From Syntrophorhabdaceae bacterium (GTDB taxonomy: Bacteria > Desulfobacterota > Syntrophorhabdia > Syntrophorhabdales > Syntrophorhabdaceae): a stretch of 33,494 nucleotides of DNA. Positions 1-7,547 of the stretch are shown piece by piece. The notes beneath the pieces were generated by a model. The model ran no database searches. It saw only the letters and a list, made by a program, of their open reading frames with translations, and was not told the origin of the DNA. The stretch covers positions 85,626-119,119 of the forward strand of contig JAGOOA010000002.1 of NCBI GenBank assembly GCA_017992765.1, written 5' to 3'. The translations under genes were made by a program, and so were the position numbers. The stretch's first letter is position 1. Every line of letters begins with the position of its first letter.

Positions 1-140
1 CAGGAAAAAGCATATTTTCTTTTACTCCGTAATATCAGAAAAAACCATTTAGCTGCATTATCCATGCTGAATTACGCAGAAAAGTGACGAATATTTTGGT
101 TGATTTTTCTTATACTTGATATATCATTGAAAGAAAAGGC

Positions 141-164
141 AAGTTGGTATATTTGTTGTTAGCG
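141..164 (+). other. possible attI or cassette-junction core
   Basis: The stretch ends in GTTAGCG (158-164), which has the form of an integron recombination core (G/TT). It is preceded by the T-rich run TTTGTT, a layout resembling the end of an attI site. The 11-mer AAGTTGGTATA (141-151) recurs in the next hairpin at 293 and, inverted, at 332. No matching left half of an attC is visible in bases 1-140, which is why attI, or the worn end of an older attC, is proposed. Bases 1-140 are AT-rich and show no gene. An integrase gene would have to lie left of the window. Confidence 0.35.
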
Positions 165-186
165 CCGCGCTGCGCGCGCCGCTAAC
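158..186. repeat. GC-rich hairpin bounded by GTTAGCG and CGCTAAC
   Basis: Thirteen-base arms (158-170 and 174-186) are complementary except for one mismatch, around a 3-base loop. The outer seven bases on each side are GTTAGCG and CGCTAAC, the same boxes that bound unit A. The copy at 180-186 gives unit A a second candidate R'' box besides 271-277. Confidence 0.6.
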
Positions 187-270
187 GGGGCCGGGTTGAT
201 GGCCCTGGGGGTCGCTGAATGAGTTATTTTTCATCTCCGATGAAACCGCTCCGCGCGCTGATCCGCGCGT

Positions 271-365
271 CGCTAACAACTCATTCGAGCGAAAGTTGGT
301 ATAACCCGGCTCGACCTATGGTCGGCCTCATTATACCAACTTCCCTCAACTCGGCCCCGTTACCC
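271..365 (+). other. attC-like recombination site of non-coding cassette
   Basis: The site begins CGCTAACAACTCATTCGAGC, which resembles the R''-L'' half of known attC sites, and ends CAACTCGGCCCCGTTACCC, which resembles an L'-R' half. Between them, a perfect 12-base stem, AAGTTGGTATAA (293-304) with its complement at 331-342, encloses a 26-base loop. A longer pairing also exists: 182-202 is complementary to 342-362 with three mismatches, so the folded site may include 180-365. A REP-type palindrome is the main alternative reading. Confidence 0.5.
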
Positions 366-443
366 GTATGAAGATCGAGATTAAGATATTGAAGAAACAA
401 TTGTTTGGTGGTACTATTAGATGTGTCATAGGAGGTACAACCA

Positions 444-725
444 ATGCCAAACACACCAAGAATTATACCAATTTCAGATCTTAGACAAAATGCCAGCGAT
501 GTGGTTAGGGGTGTTTCATCGTCTGGAGAGCCAGTCTTCATAACGCAGCGTGGGCGGGCGGCGGCAGTTATGGTAAGTATGCAGGTCTATGAAAAGTCTC
601 AGCACGAACTCGACTTATTGCGGTTGCTTGCTCGTGGCGAAAAAGAGATCGAGTTGGGTGTCGGCTACGATCTTGAAGACGTCCTGAAAGAAGTCGATCG
701 TTTTCTTGATAGCGCAAAACCTTGA
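444..725 (+). CDS. Phd/YefM-family antitoxin
   Basis: The 93-residue protein is the likely labile antitoxin of a type II toxin-antitoxin pair. Its N-terminal half (IPISDLRQNASDVVRGV, then a GEPVFITQRGRAAAVMVS stretch) follows the Phd/YefM fold that binds operator DNA. The acidic, helical C-terminus from about residue 55 would wrap the toxin. A strong ribosome site, AGGAGG at 430-435, sits eight bases before the ATG. Its TGA stop overlaps the TTG start of the toxin gene (TTGA), so the two are translated together. The antitoxin-toxin complex normally represses its own promoter in this family. The pair fills one apparent integron cassette, a common home for such modules. The family call is firm; the exact toxin target is not shown here. 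Confidence 0.85.
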   Translation: MPNTPRIIPISDLRQNASDVVRGVSSSGEPVFITQRGRAAAVMVSMQVYEKSQHELDLLRLLARGEKEIELGVGYDLEDVLKEVDRFLDSAKP

Positions 726-1021
726 AAGTTCTTTTCACCCCAACGGGCCGCCGCCAGTTTCTTGATGCGATAGCCTATATTTACCGGGATAACCCTTCTG
801 CGGCAGTGGCTTTTCGCAAAAAGGCAGAGAAAAAACTTTCTCGACTAAAGAAGTTCTCAGAATCAGGGAGGCTAATTCCAGAGTTTTCAGACCTCCCTTT
901 TCGTGAGGTAATTGTGAGGCCATATCGGTTTTTCTATAAGGTAAAAGACGACACTGTGTGGATCATTGCCGTATGGCATAGCGCTCAGTTGCCCGAGGAA
1001 CCTGAAAGTGAAGACGGGTAA
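722..1021 (+). CDS. ParE/RelE-superfamily toxin
   Basis: The 99-residue basic protein belongs to the ParE/RelE superfamily of small toxins. It has an early strand with TPTGRRQFLDAIAYI, a Lys/Arg-rich helical hairpin (about residues 35-55), and the C-terminal block FREVIVRPYRFFYKVKDDTVWIIAVWHS that is typical of the fold. ParE members poison DNA gyrase while RelE members cleave mRNA on the ribosome. The sequence looks nearer ParE, but I cannot separate the two by eye. The start is TTG at 722, overlapping the antitoxin stop by three bases. The TAA stop lies inside GGGTAAC, the R'' box of the following attC site, as is usual for cassette genes. Confidence 0.82.
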   Translation: MKVLFTPTGRRQFLDAIAYIYRDNPSAAVAFRKKAEKKLSRLKKFSESGRLIPEFSDLPFREVIVRPYRFFYKVKDDTVWIIAVWHSAQLPEEPESEDG

Positions 1022-1076
1022 CGAGTCGCTGCACCGAATCCGCGCTATGCGCGTCTCGGTGAGCTTTTTGTTAGGA
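1016..1076 (+). other. attC recombination site of the toxin-antitoxin cassette
   Basis: The outer boxes are GGGTAAC (1016-1022) and GTTAGGA (1070-1076), with TAAC pairing to GTTA. The inner stem pairs GCTGCACCGA (1028-1037) with TCGGTGAGC (1055-1063), leaving one unpaired G. An extrahelical base of this kind gives attC its strand polarity. A CGCGC/GCGCG hairpin caps the site near 1041-1053. The box GGGTAAC is the exact complement of GTTACCC at the start of the same cassette (359-365). Confidence 0.75.
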
Positions 1077-1093
1077 TTAAGGAGCGAAGCAGG

Positions 1094-1876
1094 ATGATAC
1101 ACAAATCCTCAGTTTTCATTCTTGTCAGTGTTCTTCTTCTCGTATCAGCATGTGCGACTTCAAAAATCACACCGGAAATGGTTCAGGCGAATCTTACCGT
1201 TGTAACGCCCGAAGGGTCCGGCAAATTTCCTGTCGTCATTTATTATCAAGCAACCGGGAGAGGTATGCAAATAATGATGACATGGGCTCGTTGGTTCAAA
1301 TCTATAGGGGTTGCGTCGGCAATTGTGGACAACGCAACAATTCGTAATCGGACAGATAATCCTACTGGCTCCATGTACACCGAGGATGCTGCCATTGCCT
1401 TGGATCTGCTTAAAGATAATCCCAGAATCGACACGACCCGTTTCGCACTTATGGGATTTTCGCGTGGTGGTCAACAGGCTTTGGAGGCAGGCCCGCATTT
1501 TATAGGCAAGCGAGCCCTGCCAAGTTTCGTTTTTGCCCTCTACCCAGGCGGTTGGGGGCCTGATCGTTGTGGAAACAGCCACAAGAAGCCAACCGAGGTT
1601 CATATATTTTATGGCGACCTTGATGACATAAACCATTATGATAGGACCAATTCTGCCTGCAAAGGCTTGGCCATGCGGATGAATAACGTAAAGTTTCACG
1701 AGCTGAGAGGCGCCACTCACTGTTATGACGCAAATATCTCTTTCCCATTGTTTTGCTGCGGGGGAAAGCCGGTCCGCGTTGAACCCAATCCAGAGGCCGT
1801 TGAAACCACAAGGGCTATCATTAGGAATGCCATAAAGGCAGGTTGGAACCTACCGACCGTCCCGGGACGTTGGTAA
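1094..1876 (+). CDS. lipoprotein, dienelactone hydrolase-like alpha/beta hydrolase
   Basis: The 260-residue protein starts with a lipoprotein signal peptide (MIHKSSVFILVSVLLLVSAC; lipobox LVSA-Cys20), so it should be anchored on the periplasmic side of a membrane. The body is an alpha/beta hydrolase of the dienelactone hydrolase group. It has the nucleophile elbow GFSRGG with Ser123, a likely acid in YGDLDD (173-178) and His209 in GATHCYD. The substrate is unknown. The ribosome site AAGGAG (1079-1084) is nine bases before the ATG, and the gene begins 24 bases after the attC of the previous unit. It therefore looks like the coding part of a third cassette. Its TAA stop lies in the left arm of a large inverted repeat, again cassette-like. 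The family call is good; the role in the cell is not known. Confidence 0.75.
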   Translation: MIHKSSVFILVSVLLLVSACATSKITPEMVQANLTVVTPEGSGKFPVVIYYQATGRGMQIMMTWARWFKSIGVASAIVDNATIRNRTDNPTGSMYTEDAAIALDLLKDNPRIDTTRFALMGFSRGGQQALEAGPHFIGKRALPSFVFALYPGGWGPDRCGNSHKKPTEVHIFYGDLDDINHYDRTNSACKGLAMRMNNVKFHELRGATHCYDANISFPLFCCGGKPVRVEPNPEAVETTRAIIRNAIKAGWNLPTVPGRW

Positions 1877-2005
1877 CTTTGGTAACTAACTTGCTACGAC
1901 CAAAGGTATGCAGTCAGTTAGCGAAATGGTTTTTATGCTGGCATTTCACGCTTTGAGACATGAGAGATTGGGGTATGAGTAAGTTACGGAAGTTACCAAC
2001 GTCCC
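1864..2005. repeat. long inverted repeat after the hydrolase gene
   Basis: Arms of 24 bases (1864-1887 and 1982-2005) are complementary except at two positions. Each carries GGGACGTTGGTAACTT, read inward from its own end. Inside lies a smaller hairpin, CTAACT (1886-1891) with AGTTAG (1916-1921). TGGTAAC (1871-1877) and GTTACCA (1992-1998) could act as R'' and R' boxes of a long attC. They do not match the GTTAGGA start of the cassette, so this may instead be a degenerate attC or a transcription-ending structure. No T-run follows the right arm. Confidence 0.6.
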
Positions 2006-2030
2006 TGATTATCCTGATTATTTTTTCCGT

Positions 2031-4499
2031 TTACCCGCCGGCGGCCGTCCCTTTGTATTGCAGCGCCAGCATCGTGATGTCGTCTGACTGGGGAGCCTCC
2101 CCGGCGTAGCCTTTTACCGCATCCCTTACGCCGGAGACCAGCTCAGCGGTCTCTGCGCCCCTGAGGGATGAAAGCGTTGTTCTCAGTCTCTCTTCAGAGA
2201 AGAACTCCGAACGTGGGTTCATGGCCTCGGTGACCCCATCGGTATAGAAGAAGATGAGATCGCCTGGTTCAAGGGTTACCTTGAGAGAAGAGAACCGTGC
2301 GCCCTCGATAGGGCCAAGAACGATGCCCTCGGGCAAGGGCATAAATTCGAATCCCTCACCATTGCCCCTATGGATAAGCGGGGGATTGTGGCCTGCATTC
2401 GCTATCTCCACCTCGCCTGTTTCCGTATCCAGCATGGCGCAGAGGATCGTAACGAACATCCCCTGCTCGTTCTCGGAAGCGATCATGTTGTTCGCCTTGA
2501 AGAGGGCCTCATCAGGAGGAAGGCCGCTCATTGCCAGGGTTTTGAGCAGGATCTGGGTGACCATCATAAAGAGCGCCGCGGGGATCCCTTTTCCCGAAAC
2601 ATCGCCGATAATAAAGCAGAGTTTGTTTTCATTGATCAGGAAAAAATCATAGAAATCGCCCCCAACCTCCCTGGCCGGCTCCATGAGGGCGAATATATCG
2701 AAATCCTCCCTGTCGGGGAATGCGGGAAATGACCGCGGCAGCACGCCTGCCTGGATATCGCGGGCTATCCTCAGGTCTGCCTCGATCCTTTCTTTTTCTG
2801 CGACGGCAGCCTTCAGATTTTCCAGGGACCGCATGATGCTGATATGGACGAGGTGGAATATGATCGAAGGGTCCCTGTAGAATAAGGCCTTTGCCTTCTC
2901 TTCATACAGGCTGAAAAGCTCAACATCCTCTTCGCACACGACCGACACGGTCCTTTCCTTGGCAGGGGTGATGATCCCCATCTCGCCGATAAGGCTGCCC
3001 TTCCCGACGACATGGTTCAACCCCTCCAACCTTACGCTGCCCTTATCGATGTAGAACATCCTGTCGGCCTTATCGCCTTTATGGAAGAGGTATTCGCCCT
3101 TCCTGCAGCATACTTTCTCCATGTGCTGCGTGAGCCAGTCGAAGGAGTAATCCGATGGCCTGTTGTCCATCAGCTCGCCGATGACCTTTTTCATGCTTGC
3201 CTGGATCGCTTCCGCCATCTCCAGCTTGCTTGTCATCCTCTCGTTGGCCGCCGTGGCCGTTTTCAGGTCGGCAATGTATTCCTGGAGCCTGCCGATCATC
3301 TCGCTGAAGGTGTGCGCCAGCTCGCCGATCTCGTCGCCGCGCGCTGCCGATATACTGATAAGCTCTGACGTGACCTTGTCGTTCAACAGGCCTCCGTCCT
3401 CTTGGCCGCCGCTCAACATCCTTGTGGCGTTCGTAAGGGACCTGATCGGACGGATCATGGCCCTCCCCAAGACAAGTGCAAACAGCGCTATCAGTATGCC
3501 TGCCGCGGCGACGCTTCCGAGGCACTTGTAAAAGAGGATGTTAAGGGGCCTTGCAAAAAAGGCCTCCGGCTCTGTGATCCCCACTGTCCATGAGTGCAAG
3601 GCCATGCGTGCATACCCGAGGACATGATGGGCATTTGTTTTCGGAAATCGGTACTCCATGTATCCCGGCGAGGCGTCTTTCAGCATGGCCCCGGCCACGT
3701 CCGGACGGTCGAGGCTTGCTATGGTCTTCACGGGGAACCTGCTGTGGCGCTGGATCTCTTCGATCTCGCTCCGGGAAAGAGGGGTAAGGCTGTGGTACAG
3801 CAATGTGCGATCCGGGTGGGATATGATGATCCCGTTCCTGTCAACGAGAAATGCGCGGACCGGCGTTTTCGAGAGGTTGACCTGGTCAAGTATGGTATGT
3901 ATTGCCCGTGCGTTCATCTTGATGACAGCGACGCCGATTATCTTTTCGTCTTTTCCGCGTACGGGCCCGGAAAAATAGACGCCGGACTCCCCGGAGACAG
4001 AGCCTATCAATATATCCGAAACGTACTTCTCGCCGCGTACGCCGTGGATATAATAGGACCGGAAGCTTATGTCTTTCCCTACTATCTCGGGGTATGTGGC
4101 GGCCACCATTATCCCGTCGACGCTCATCAGGTAGGCGCTGGCGATGTCGGGGGATGCCGCCTTGACGCGGAGCAGCGCGCCGGTTGCCTTTTGATGGTAC
4201 TCCCTCCTCCTATTGCCGGTCGCGGTCAGAAAGGCGGCGACGTCATGATCGGTTGCGATAATGTTGATTATCTGGTGGTTGTCCTTGATGAGCTGGTCGA
4301 GGCGGCCTGCGATGCTGGCAGCGAGGAGGCGCAGGTTGTTCTGCTCCGACGCGCTGATGGCCTTCAGGCTTTCCCGCAGGGTGTAATATGCGATGAACGT
4401 CATGGGAACAATGGAGACCAACAGGAGGATGACGGTCAGCTTCGCAGTTATCGGCCACCCCTTCATGCGGGGATGCTTTCGGTCATCGTTTGCTTGCAT
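2031..4499 (-). CDS. Cache-HAMP-cNMP-SpoIIE signalling phosphatase
   Basis: The 822-residue inner-membrane receptor appears to turn an outside signal into Ser/Thr protein dephosphorylation. Membrane segments lie at about 18-40 and 322-345, and the periplasmic region between them is a double-Cache-type sensor. A HAMP linker follows (about 346-410), then a cyclic-nucleotide-binding domain (about 455-560, with KGSLIGEMGIITPAKERTVS as its phosphate-binding cassette). The C-terminus is a PP2C-type SpoIIE phosphatase (about 590-815) with metal ligands in GGDFYD (Asp615, Asp618), GDVSGKG (Asp633), YTDG (Asp754) and SDDIT (Asp806/807). The catalytic set looks complete. The usual substrate is a phosphorylated anti-sigma-factor antagonist, but no STAS or anti-sigma gene is nearby. 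AGAAGG precedes the ATG. Confidence 0.9.
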   Translation of the reverse strand: MQANDDRKHPRMKGWPITAKLTVILLLVSIVPMTFIAYYTLRESLKAISASEQNNLRLLAASIAGRLDQLIKDNHQIINIIATDHDVAAFLTATGNRRREYHQKATGALLRVKAASPDIASAYLMSVDGIMVAATYPEIVGKDISFRSYYIHGVRGEKYVSDILIGSVSGESGVYFSGPVRGKDEKIIGVAVIKMNARAIHTILDQVNLSKTPVRAFLVDRNGIIISHPDRTLLYHSLTPLSRSEIEEIQRHSRFPVKTIASLDRPDVAGAMLKDASPGYMEYRFPKTNAHHVLGYARMALHSWTVGITEPEAFFARPLNILFYKCLGSVAAAGILIALFALVLGRAMIRPIRSLTNATRMLSGGQEDGGLLNDKVTSELISISAARGDEIGELAHTFSEMIGRLQEYIADLKTATAANERMTSKLEMAEAIQASMKKVIGELMDNRPSDYSFDWLTQHMEKVCCRKGEYLFHKGDKADRMFYIDKGSVRLEGLNHVVGKGSLIGEMGIITPAKERTVSVVCEEDVELFSLYEEKAKALFYRDPSIIFHLVHISIMRSLENLKAAVAEKERIEADLRIARDIQAGVLPRSFPAFPDREDFDIFALMEPAREVGGDFYDFFLINENKLCFIIGDVSGKGIPAALFMMVTQILLKTLAMSGLPPDEALFKANNMIASENEQGMFVTILCAMLDTETGEVEIANAGHNPPLIHRGNGEGFEFMPLPEGIVLGPIEGARFSSLKVTLEPGDLIFFYTDGVTEAMNPRSEFFSEERLRTTLSSLRGAETAELVSGVRDAVKGYAGEAPQSDDITMLALQYKGTAAGG

Positions 4500-4572
4500 A
4501 TGAAACTACCTTCTGTTCTCTTGCTGCCGTAATACGTTGCCGGGACCATACAGGATCAAGGGAGAGGGCGAA

Positions 4573-5079
4573 TTATCTGACGGCTGAACAAAAGTATCTG
4601 ACGAATATGCCCATCACGTAATCCCTGCCGGCATTATCCACACCGTGAAGCGTGATCGTTTCGCCGTTTCTGCCCAGCACGATCCGGTATACGTTTCCGG
4701 GTCGGTCGGGCAATATCATATCCCATCCCGTCACCTTCGTGCGCCAGATCTCATGCTGGGTAAAACATGTACTGAAGGTGGTTGAACAGTAGGATTCATT
4801 TTTAAGGTATTCATAAAGTATCAGGGTCCCGTCTTTCAGCTCGAGGTATACGTCAGCGTATGGGTTACCCGGGGTTTTGTACCAGGCGCAGCCATTGAAC
4901 CTGGCGAGGAAGTGCGCTATCTCGTTTTCCTGCGATCCTCCGTCAGGTGCATCGCCGTATAACGGCGCCGGCGGGGGGTGAAGTTCCTGGGAACAAAGGC
5001 ATGCCGGAAGGAAGGCAAGAGAAAGCAGGCACGCGAGCAGCGCTGCGAGAATCAGGAATTGTCTTTGGACACCGGGCAT
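4573..5079 (-). CDS. secreted orphan protein, possible lipoprotein
   Basis: I do not recognise this 168-residue protein. It begins with a hydrophobic export signal (LILAALLACLLSLAFLPAC). LPAC at about residues 24-27 could be a lipobox, which would make Cys27 the lipid anchor. The mature part has a Pro-rich stretch, then a globular domain of about 110 residues with several cysteines (NGCAWYKTPG, YCSTTFSTCF, RYFCSAVR). These could form disulfides in the periplasm. It lies 73 bases upstream of the signalling phosphatase on the same strand, so the two may be co-transcribed. A promoter with a perfect TATAAT box lies 36 bases before its ATG. Function unknown. Confidence 0.7.
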   Translation of the reverse strand: MPGVQRQFLILAALLACLLSLAFLPACLCSQELHPPPAPLYGDAPDGGSQENEIAHFLARFNGCAWYKTPGNPYADVYLELKDGTLILYEYLKNESYCSTTFSTCFTQHEIWRTKVTGWDMILPDRPGNVYRIVLGRNGETITLHGVDNAGRDYVMGIFVRYFCSAVR

Positions 5080-5114
5080 TGATTCCGCTCCCTCAGGATA
5101 ACCTTCTTTGTCAG

Positions 5115-5142
5115 ATTATACAGAAAAACAGACTTTTTACAA
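5115..5142 (-). promoter_or_regulatory. sigma70-type promoter for the secreted orphan gene
   Basis: Reading on the minus strand, TTGTAA (5142-5137) and TATAAT (5120-5115) are separated by 16 bases. The -10 box is perfect and the -35 matches four of six. The start codon of the 168-residue gene is 36 bases further on. Confidence 0.5.
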
Positions 5143-5192
5143 GCGCTGAAGCGCCCGCTGCAGGGGACCGCCGCAGGTGGCGCTATCGGCAC

Positions 5193-5221
5193 TTGACTTT
5201 AGGCGTGTAAACCATTAATTT
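5193..5221 (+). promoter_or_regulatory. sigma70-type promoter for the 118-residue orphan gene
   Basis: TTGACT (5193-5198) and TAATTT (5216-5221) are 17 bases apart, 26 bases before the ATG at 5248. With the opposite-facing promoter at 5115-5142, this makes a compact divergent promoter region. Confidence 0.4.
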
Positions 5222-5247
5222 AAGTGTAAAATATCATAGAAGGAGCG

Positions 5248-5604
5248 ATGCAGATGATCAGGGCAAAATTATGGTTCCGGTGCGCCGCCATGCACGACCC
5301 GGTGACGCCCATGGTGGCGCAGCCGGCGCTCGTGGGGTGGGAGGCGAAGAAGAGAAGGGTTGACCTCACCATTGAACGGTCATTCAGCGGCGAAGAGCTC
5401 GTCAGGCGGATGAAAGGGTGGGTAACAACCGACCCCGTTAAAGTTGCCGATGTGGTAAAGAAATATGGTAGGTTAAAGGTCCTCGATGACAGGGAGCTTG
5501 TTATCGAACTGGAGAAGCAGGGAGATTTTGATAAGCTCCAGGACGACCTCGCGGCAGAATTCGGCGGCGAAGTGGATATAGAGATGGTGAAGAAGGGGAA
5601 ATAG
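5248..5604 (+). CDS. hypothetical cytoplasmic protein, 118 residues
   Basis: I do not recognise this protein. It has no signal peptide or membrane segment and is rich in charged residues. The first 35 residues include WFRCAAMHDPVTPMVAQPAL. The rest alternates strands and helices (RRVDLTIERSFSGEELVRRM, KVADVVKKYGRLKVLDDREL), as expected for a small alpha/beta domain, perhaps ligand- or protein-binding. The ribosome site AAGGAG is only a few bases upstream of the ATG. The gene is monocistronic as far as can be seen and precedes lepA by 146 bases. That spacer is filled with low-complexity repeat words. Confidence 0.7.
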   Translation: MQMIRAKLWFRCAAMHDPVTPMVAQPALVGWEAKKRRVDLTIERSFSGEELVRRMKGWVTTDPVKVADVVKKYGRLKVLDDRELVIELEKQGDFDKLQDDLAAEFGGEVDIEMVKKGK

Positions 5605-5610
5605 AAAATC

Positions 5611-5692
5611 AGCTGAGAGCGTAGGGCAGAGAGCGGAGAGTAGAGTTTAACGCTCGATGTTAAGACCAAACAGATTAAACAGCTAAACAGAC
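5611..5692. repeat. degenerate word repeats (GAGAGCGGAGAG and AAACAG themes)
   Basis: Between the orphan gene and lepA, 5611-5645 repeats variants of GCTGAGAGC/GCAGAGAGCGGAGAG, and 5668-5692 repeats AAACAG with small changes. The first theme recurs inverted at 19297-19331 (CTCAGCTCTCTGCTCTCAGC) and as GGAGGGCGGAGGGCGG at 27838-27878. Confidence 0.55.
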
Positions 5693-5750
5693 AAGAGAAG
5701 CCAGGTTCATAACTGATTAAAATTCGTAAAAGGAAGCCGCCGACAATCAT

Positions 5751-7547
5751 ATGAAACATATCAGGAATTTCAGCATCATCGCACACATAGACCACGGCAA
5801 GTCGACGCTTGCCGACCGCCTGATCCAGTATACGAACCTCGTCGATGAGCGGCAGTTCCGCGACCAGATCCTCGACACGATGGACATTGAGCGGGAGCGG
5901 GGCATCACGATCAAGAGCCAGACCATAGACCTGCCCTATACGGATAATGACGGCAGGGAATTTGAGCTGAACCTCATCGACACCCCGGGGCATGTGGATT
6001 TCTCTTACGAGGTGTCGCGGGCCCTTGCCTCCTGCGAGGGCGTGCTCCTCCTTGTGGACGCGTCTCAAGGAGTCGAGGCCCAGACCCTTGCCAACCTTTA
6101 CGCTGCGATGGAGCACGACCTTGTCATCATCCCCGTGATCAACAAGATAGACCTGCCGGTCGCTGACGTAGAGAGGGTAAAGCTCGAGATCGACCACGAG
6201 CTCGGGCTTGACCCTGATTCCGCCATTCTCTGCTCGGCGAAGGAAGGTACCGGGATCGAAGACATCTTCGGGGCAATTATTGACAGGATACCTCCTCCTG
6301 CAGGTGATCCTGAAAAGCCGCTCTCGGCGCTCATCTTTGACGCCCACTACGATCCCTTCAGGGGGACCATTGTAAGCTGCAGGGTATTTGACGGCACCGT
6401 ACGGCCCGGAGACATGATACGGCTCATGTCGAACGGCATGACTTACAAGGTCGAGGAGGTGGGCATCTTTCACCTCACGAGGGAGCCCGGAAAAGAGCTT
6501 TCAGCCGGCATGGTCGGTTATATCATCGCGGGCATCAAGACGGTGAGCGACACGAGGATAGGCGATACGATCACCCTCGACGCAGACCCGGCGCCGGCGC
6601 CGCTGCCCGGCTTCAAGGAGGTGAAGCCCGTTGTCTTCTCCTCCATCTACCCCATCGCTTCAGACGACTACCAGTCCCTCCTCGAAGCGCTGGAGAAATA
6701 TAAGCTGAACGATGCATCGCTGGTCTATCAGAAGGATTCTTCGGCGGCGCTCGGTCAGGGCTTCCGGTGCGGCTTCCTGGGGCTGCTTCACCTTGAGATC
6801 GTGCAGGAACGCCTCGAGCGCGAGTTCGACCAGTCTATCATTATGACGGCGCCGAGCGTCCAGTACCGCTTTATCCTGGCCAACGGGGATGTTGTTACCG
6901 TTGACAACCCTCTCTACTACCCGGACCCTGCGAAGATAAAGGCCTCTGAAGAGCCCTTTATCAAGGCAAATATCCTTGTGCCGGAACGCTACGTGGGCAC
7001 CGTAATGAAGCTCTGCATGGAAAGACGCGGGATAAACTCCCATCTTAATTACCCCACGCCGGGCAGGGTAGAAGTGACCTTCAATATGCCCCTCGCGGAG
7101 ATCATCTTTGACTTCTATGACAAGCTGAAGAGCATCACCCAGGGATACGGTTCCTTTGACTACGAGATCACGGACTACAGGGAGAGCGACCTCGCGCGGC
7201 TTGATATCCTCGTGAACGGCGAGAAGGTCGACGCGCTTTCGATCCTTGTCCACAAGGAGCGCGCACGCGACAGGGCAGTTACCATATGCGAGAGGCTGAA
7301 AGAAGAGATACCGAGGCAGCAGTTCAAGATCGCCATACAGGGCGCCATCGGGGGAAAGATCATCGCCCGCTCGACCGTTTCAGCGTTCAGGAAGGATGTG
7401 ACAGCCAAATGCTACGGGGGCGACATTACAAGGAAGAGAAAGCTTTTAGAGAAACAGAAAAAAGGCAAGAGGCGCATGCGCATGGTCGGCAACGTGGAGA
7501 TACCCCAGAGCGCCTTCATGGCCGCACTCAAGACCGACAATGAATAG
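5751..7547 (+). CDS. lepA: elongation factor 4 (LepA)
   Basis: This 598-residue ribosomal GTPase acts on stalled or misadjusted ribosomes, where it is thought to reset translocation or help assembly. The length matches the usual 600 residues. The GTPase signatures are AHIDHGKST (11-19), RGITIK (50-55), DTPGH (77-81) and NKID (131-134). Further on are the EF-G-like domains ([16 protein letters not shown]), and the C-terminus carries the LepA-specific block with [19 protein letters not shown]. The gene overlaps the following hemW by eight bases, so the two form an operon; lepA-hemW neighbours are common in bacteria. The start is ATG at 5751 with AAGGA some 15 bases upstream, a rather long spacing. 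Confidence 0.97.
   Translation: MKHIRNFSIIAHIDHGKSTLADRLIQYTNLVDERQFRDQILDTMDIERERGITIKSQTIDLPYTDNDGREFELNLIDTPGHVDFSYEVSRALASCEGVLLLVDASQGVEAQTLANLYAAMEHDLVIIPVINKIDLPVADVERVKLEIDHELGLDPDSAILCSAKEGTGIEDIFGAIIDRIPPPAGDPEKPLSALIFDAHYDPFRGTIVSCRVFDGTVRPGDMIRLMSNGMTYKVEEVGIFHLTREPGKELSAGMVGYIIAGIKTVSDTRIGDTITLDADPAPAPLPGFKEVKPVVFSSIYPIASDDYQSLLEALEKYKLNDASLVYQKDSSAALGQGFRCGFLGLLHLEIVQERLEREFDQSIIMTAPSVQYRFILANGDVVTVDNPLYYPDPAKIKASEEPFIKANILVPERYVGTVMKLCMERRGINSHLNYPTPGRVEVTFNMPLAEIIFDFYDKLKSITQGYGSFDYEITDYRESDLARLDILVNGEKVDALSILVHKERARDRAVTICERLKEEIPRQQFKIAIQGAIGGKIIARSTVSAFRKDVTAKCYGGDITRKRKLLEKQKKGKRRMRMVGNVEIPQSAFMAALKTDNE

Larger units (their letters stand above)
158..2005 (+). mobile_element. 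putative integron gene-cassette array (edge)
   Basis: Three units read in the same direction. Unit A (159-359) is non-coding. Unit B (360-1070) carries a toxin-antitoxin pair. Unit C starts at 1071 and carries a lipoprotein hydrolase. In a true cassette, the bases just after the recombination point are complementary to the R'' box of the cassette's own attC. GTTAGCG (158-164) is the exact complement of CGCTAAC (271-277), and GTTACCC (359-365) is the exact complement of GGGTAAC (1016-1022). Unit C starts GTTAGGA but no TCCTAAC is found after its gene, so its 3' boundary is unresolved. No integrase lies in the window, so this could be the edge of an integron or an integrase-less cluster (CALIN). 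Confidence 0.6.

Noticed and set aside
141-365. Ends of an IS200/IS605-type element or REP palindrome
   Set aside because: No transposase is present, and the boundary boxes follow the integron cassette rule better, although a REP origin cannot be fully ruled out.
3594-4532. Long plus-strand reading frame of 312 codons
   Set aside because: It is antisense to the receptor phosphatase gene, whose domains and active-site residues fit the minus strand. The plus-strand translation shows no known domain.
5220-6473. Minus-strand reading frame of 417 codons over lepA
   Set aside because: It is a shadow of lepA and the 118-residue gene. The LepA GTPase motifs are on the plus strand.
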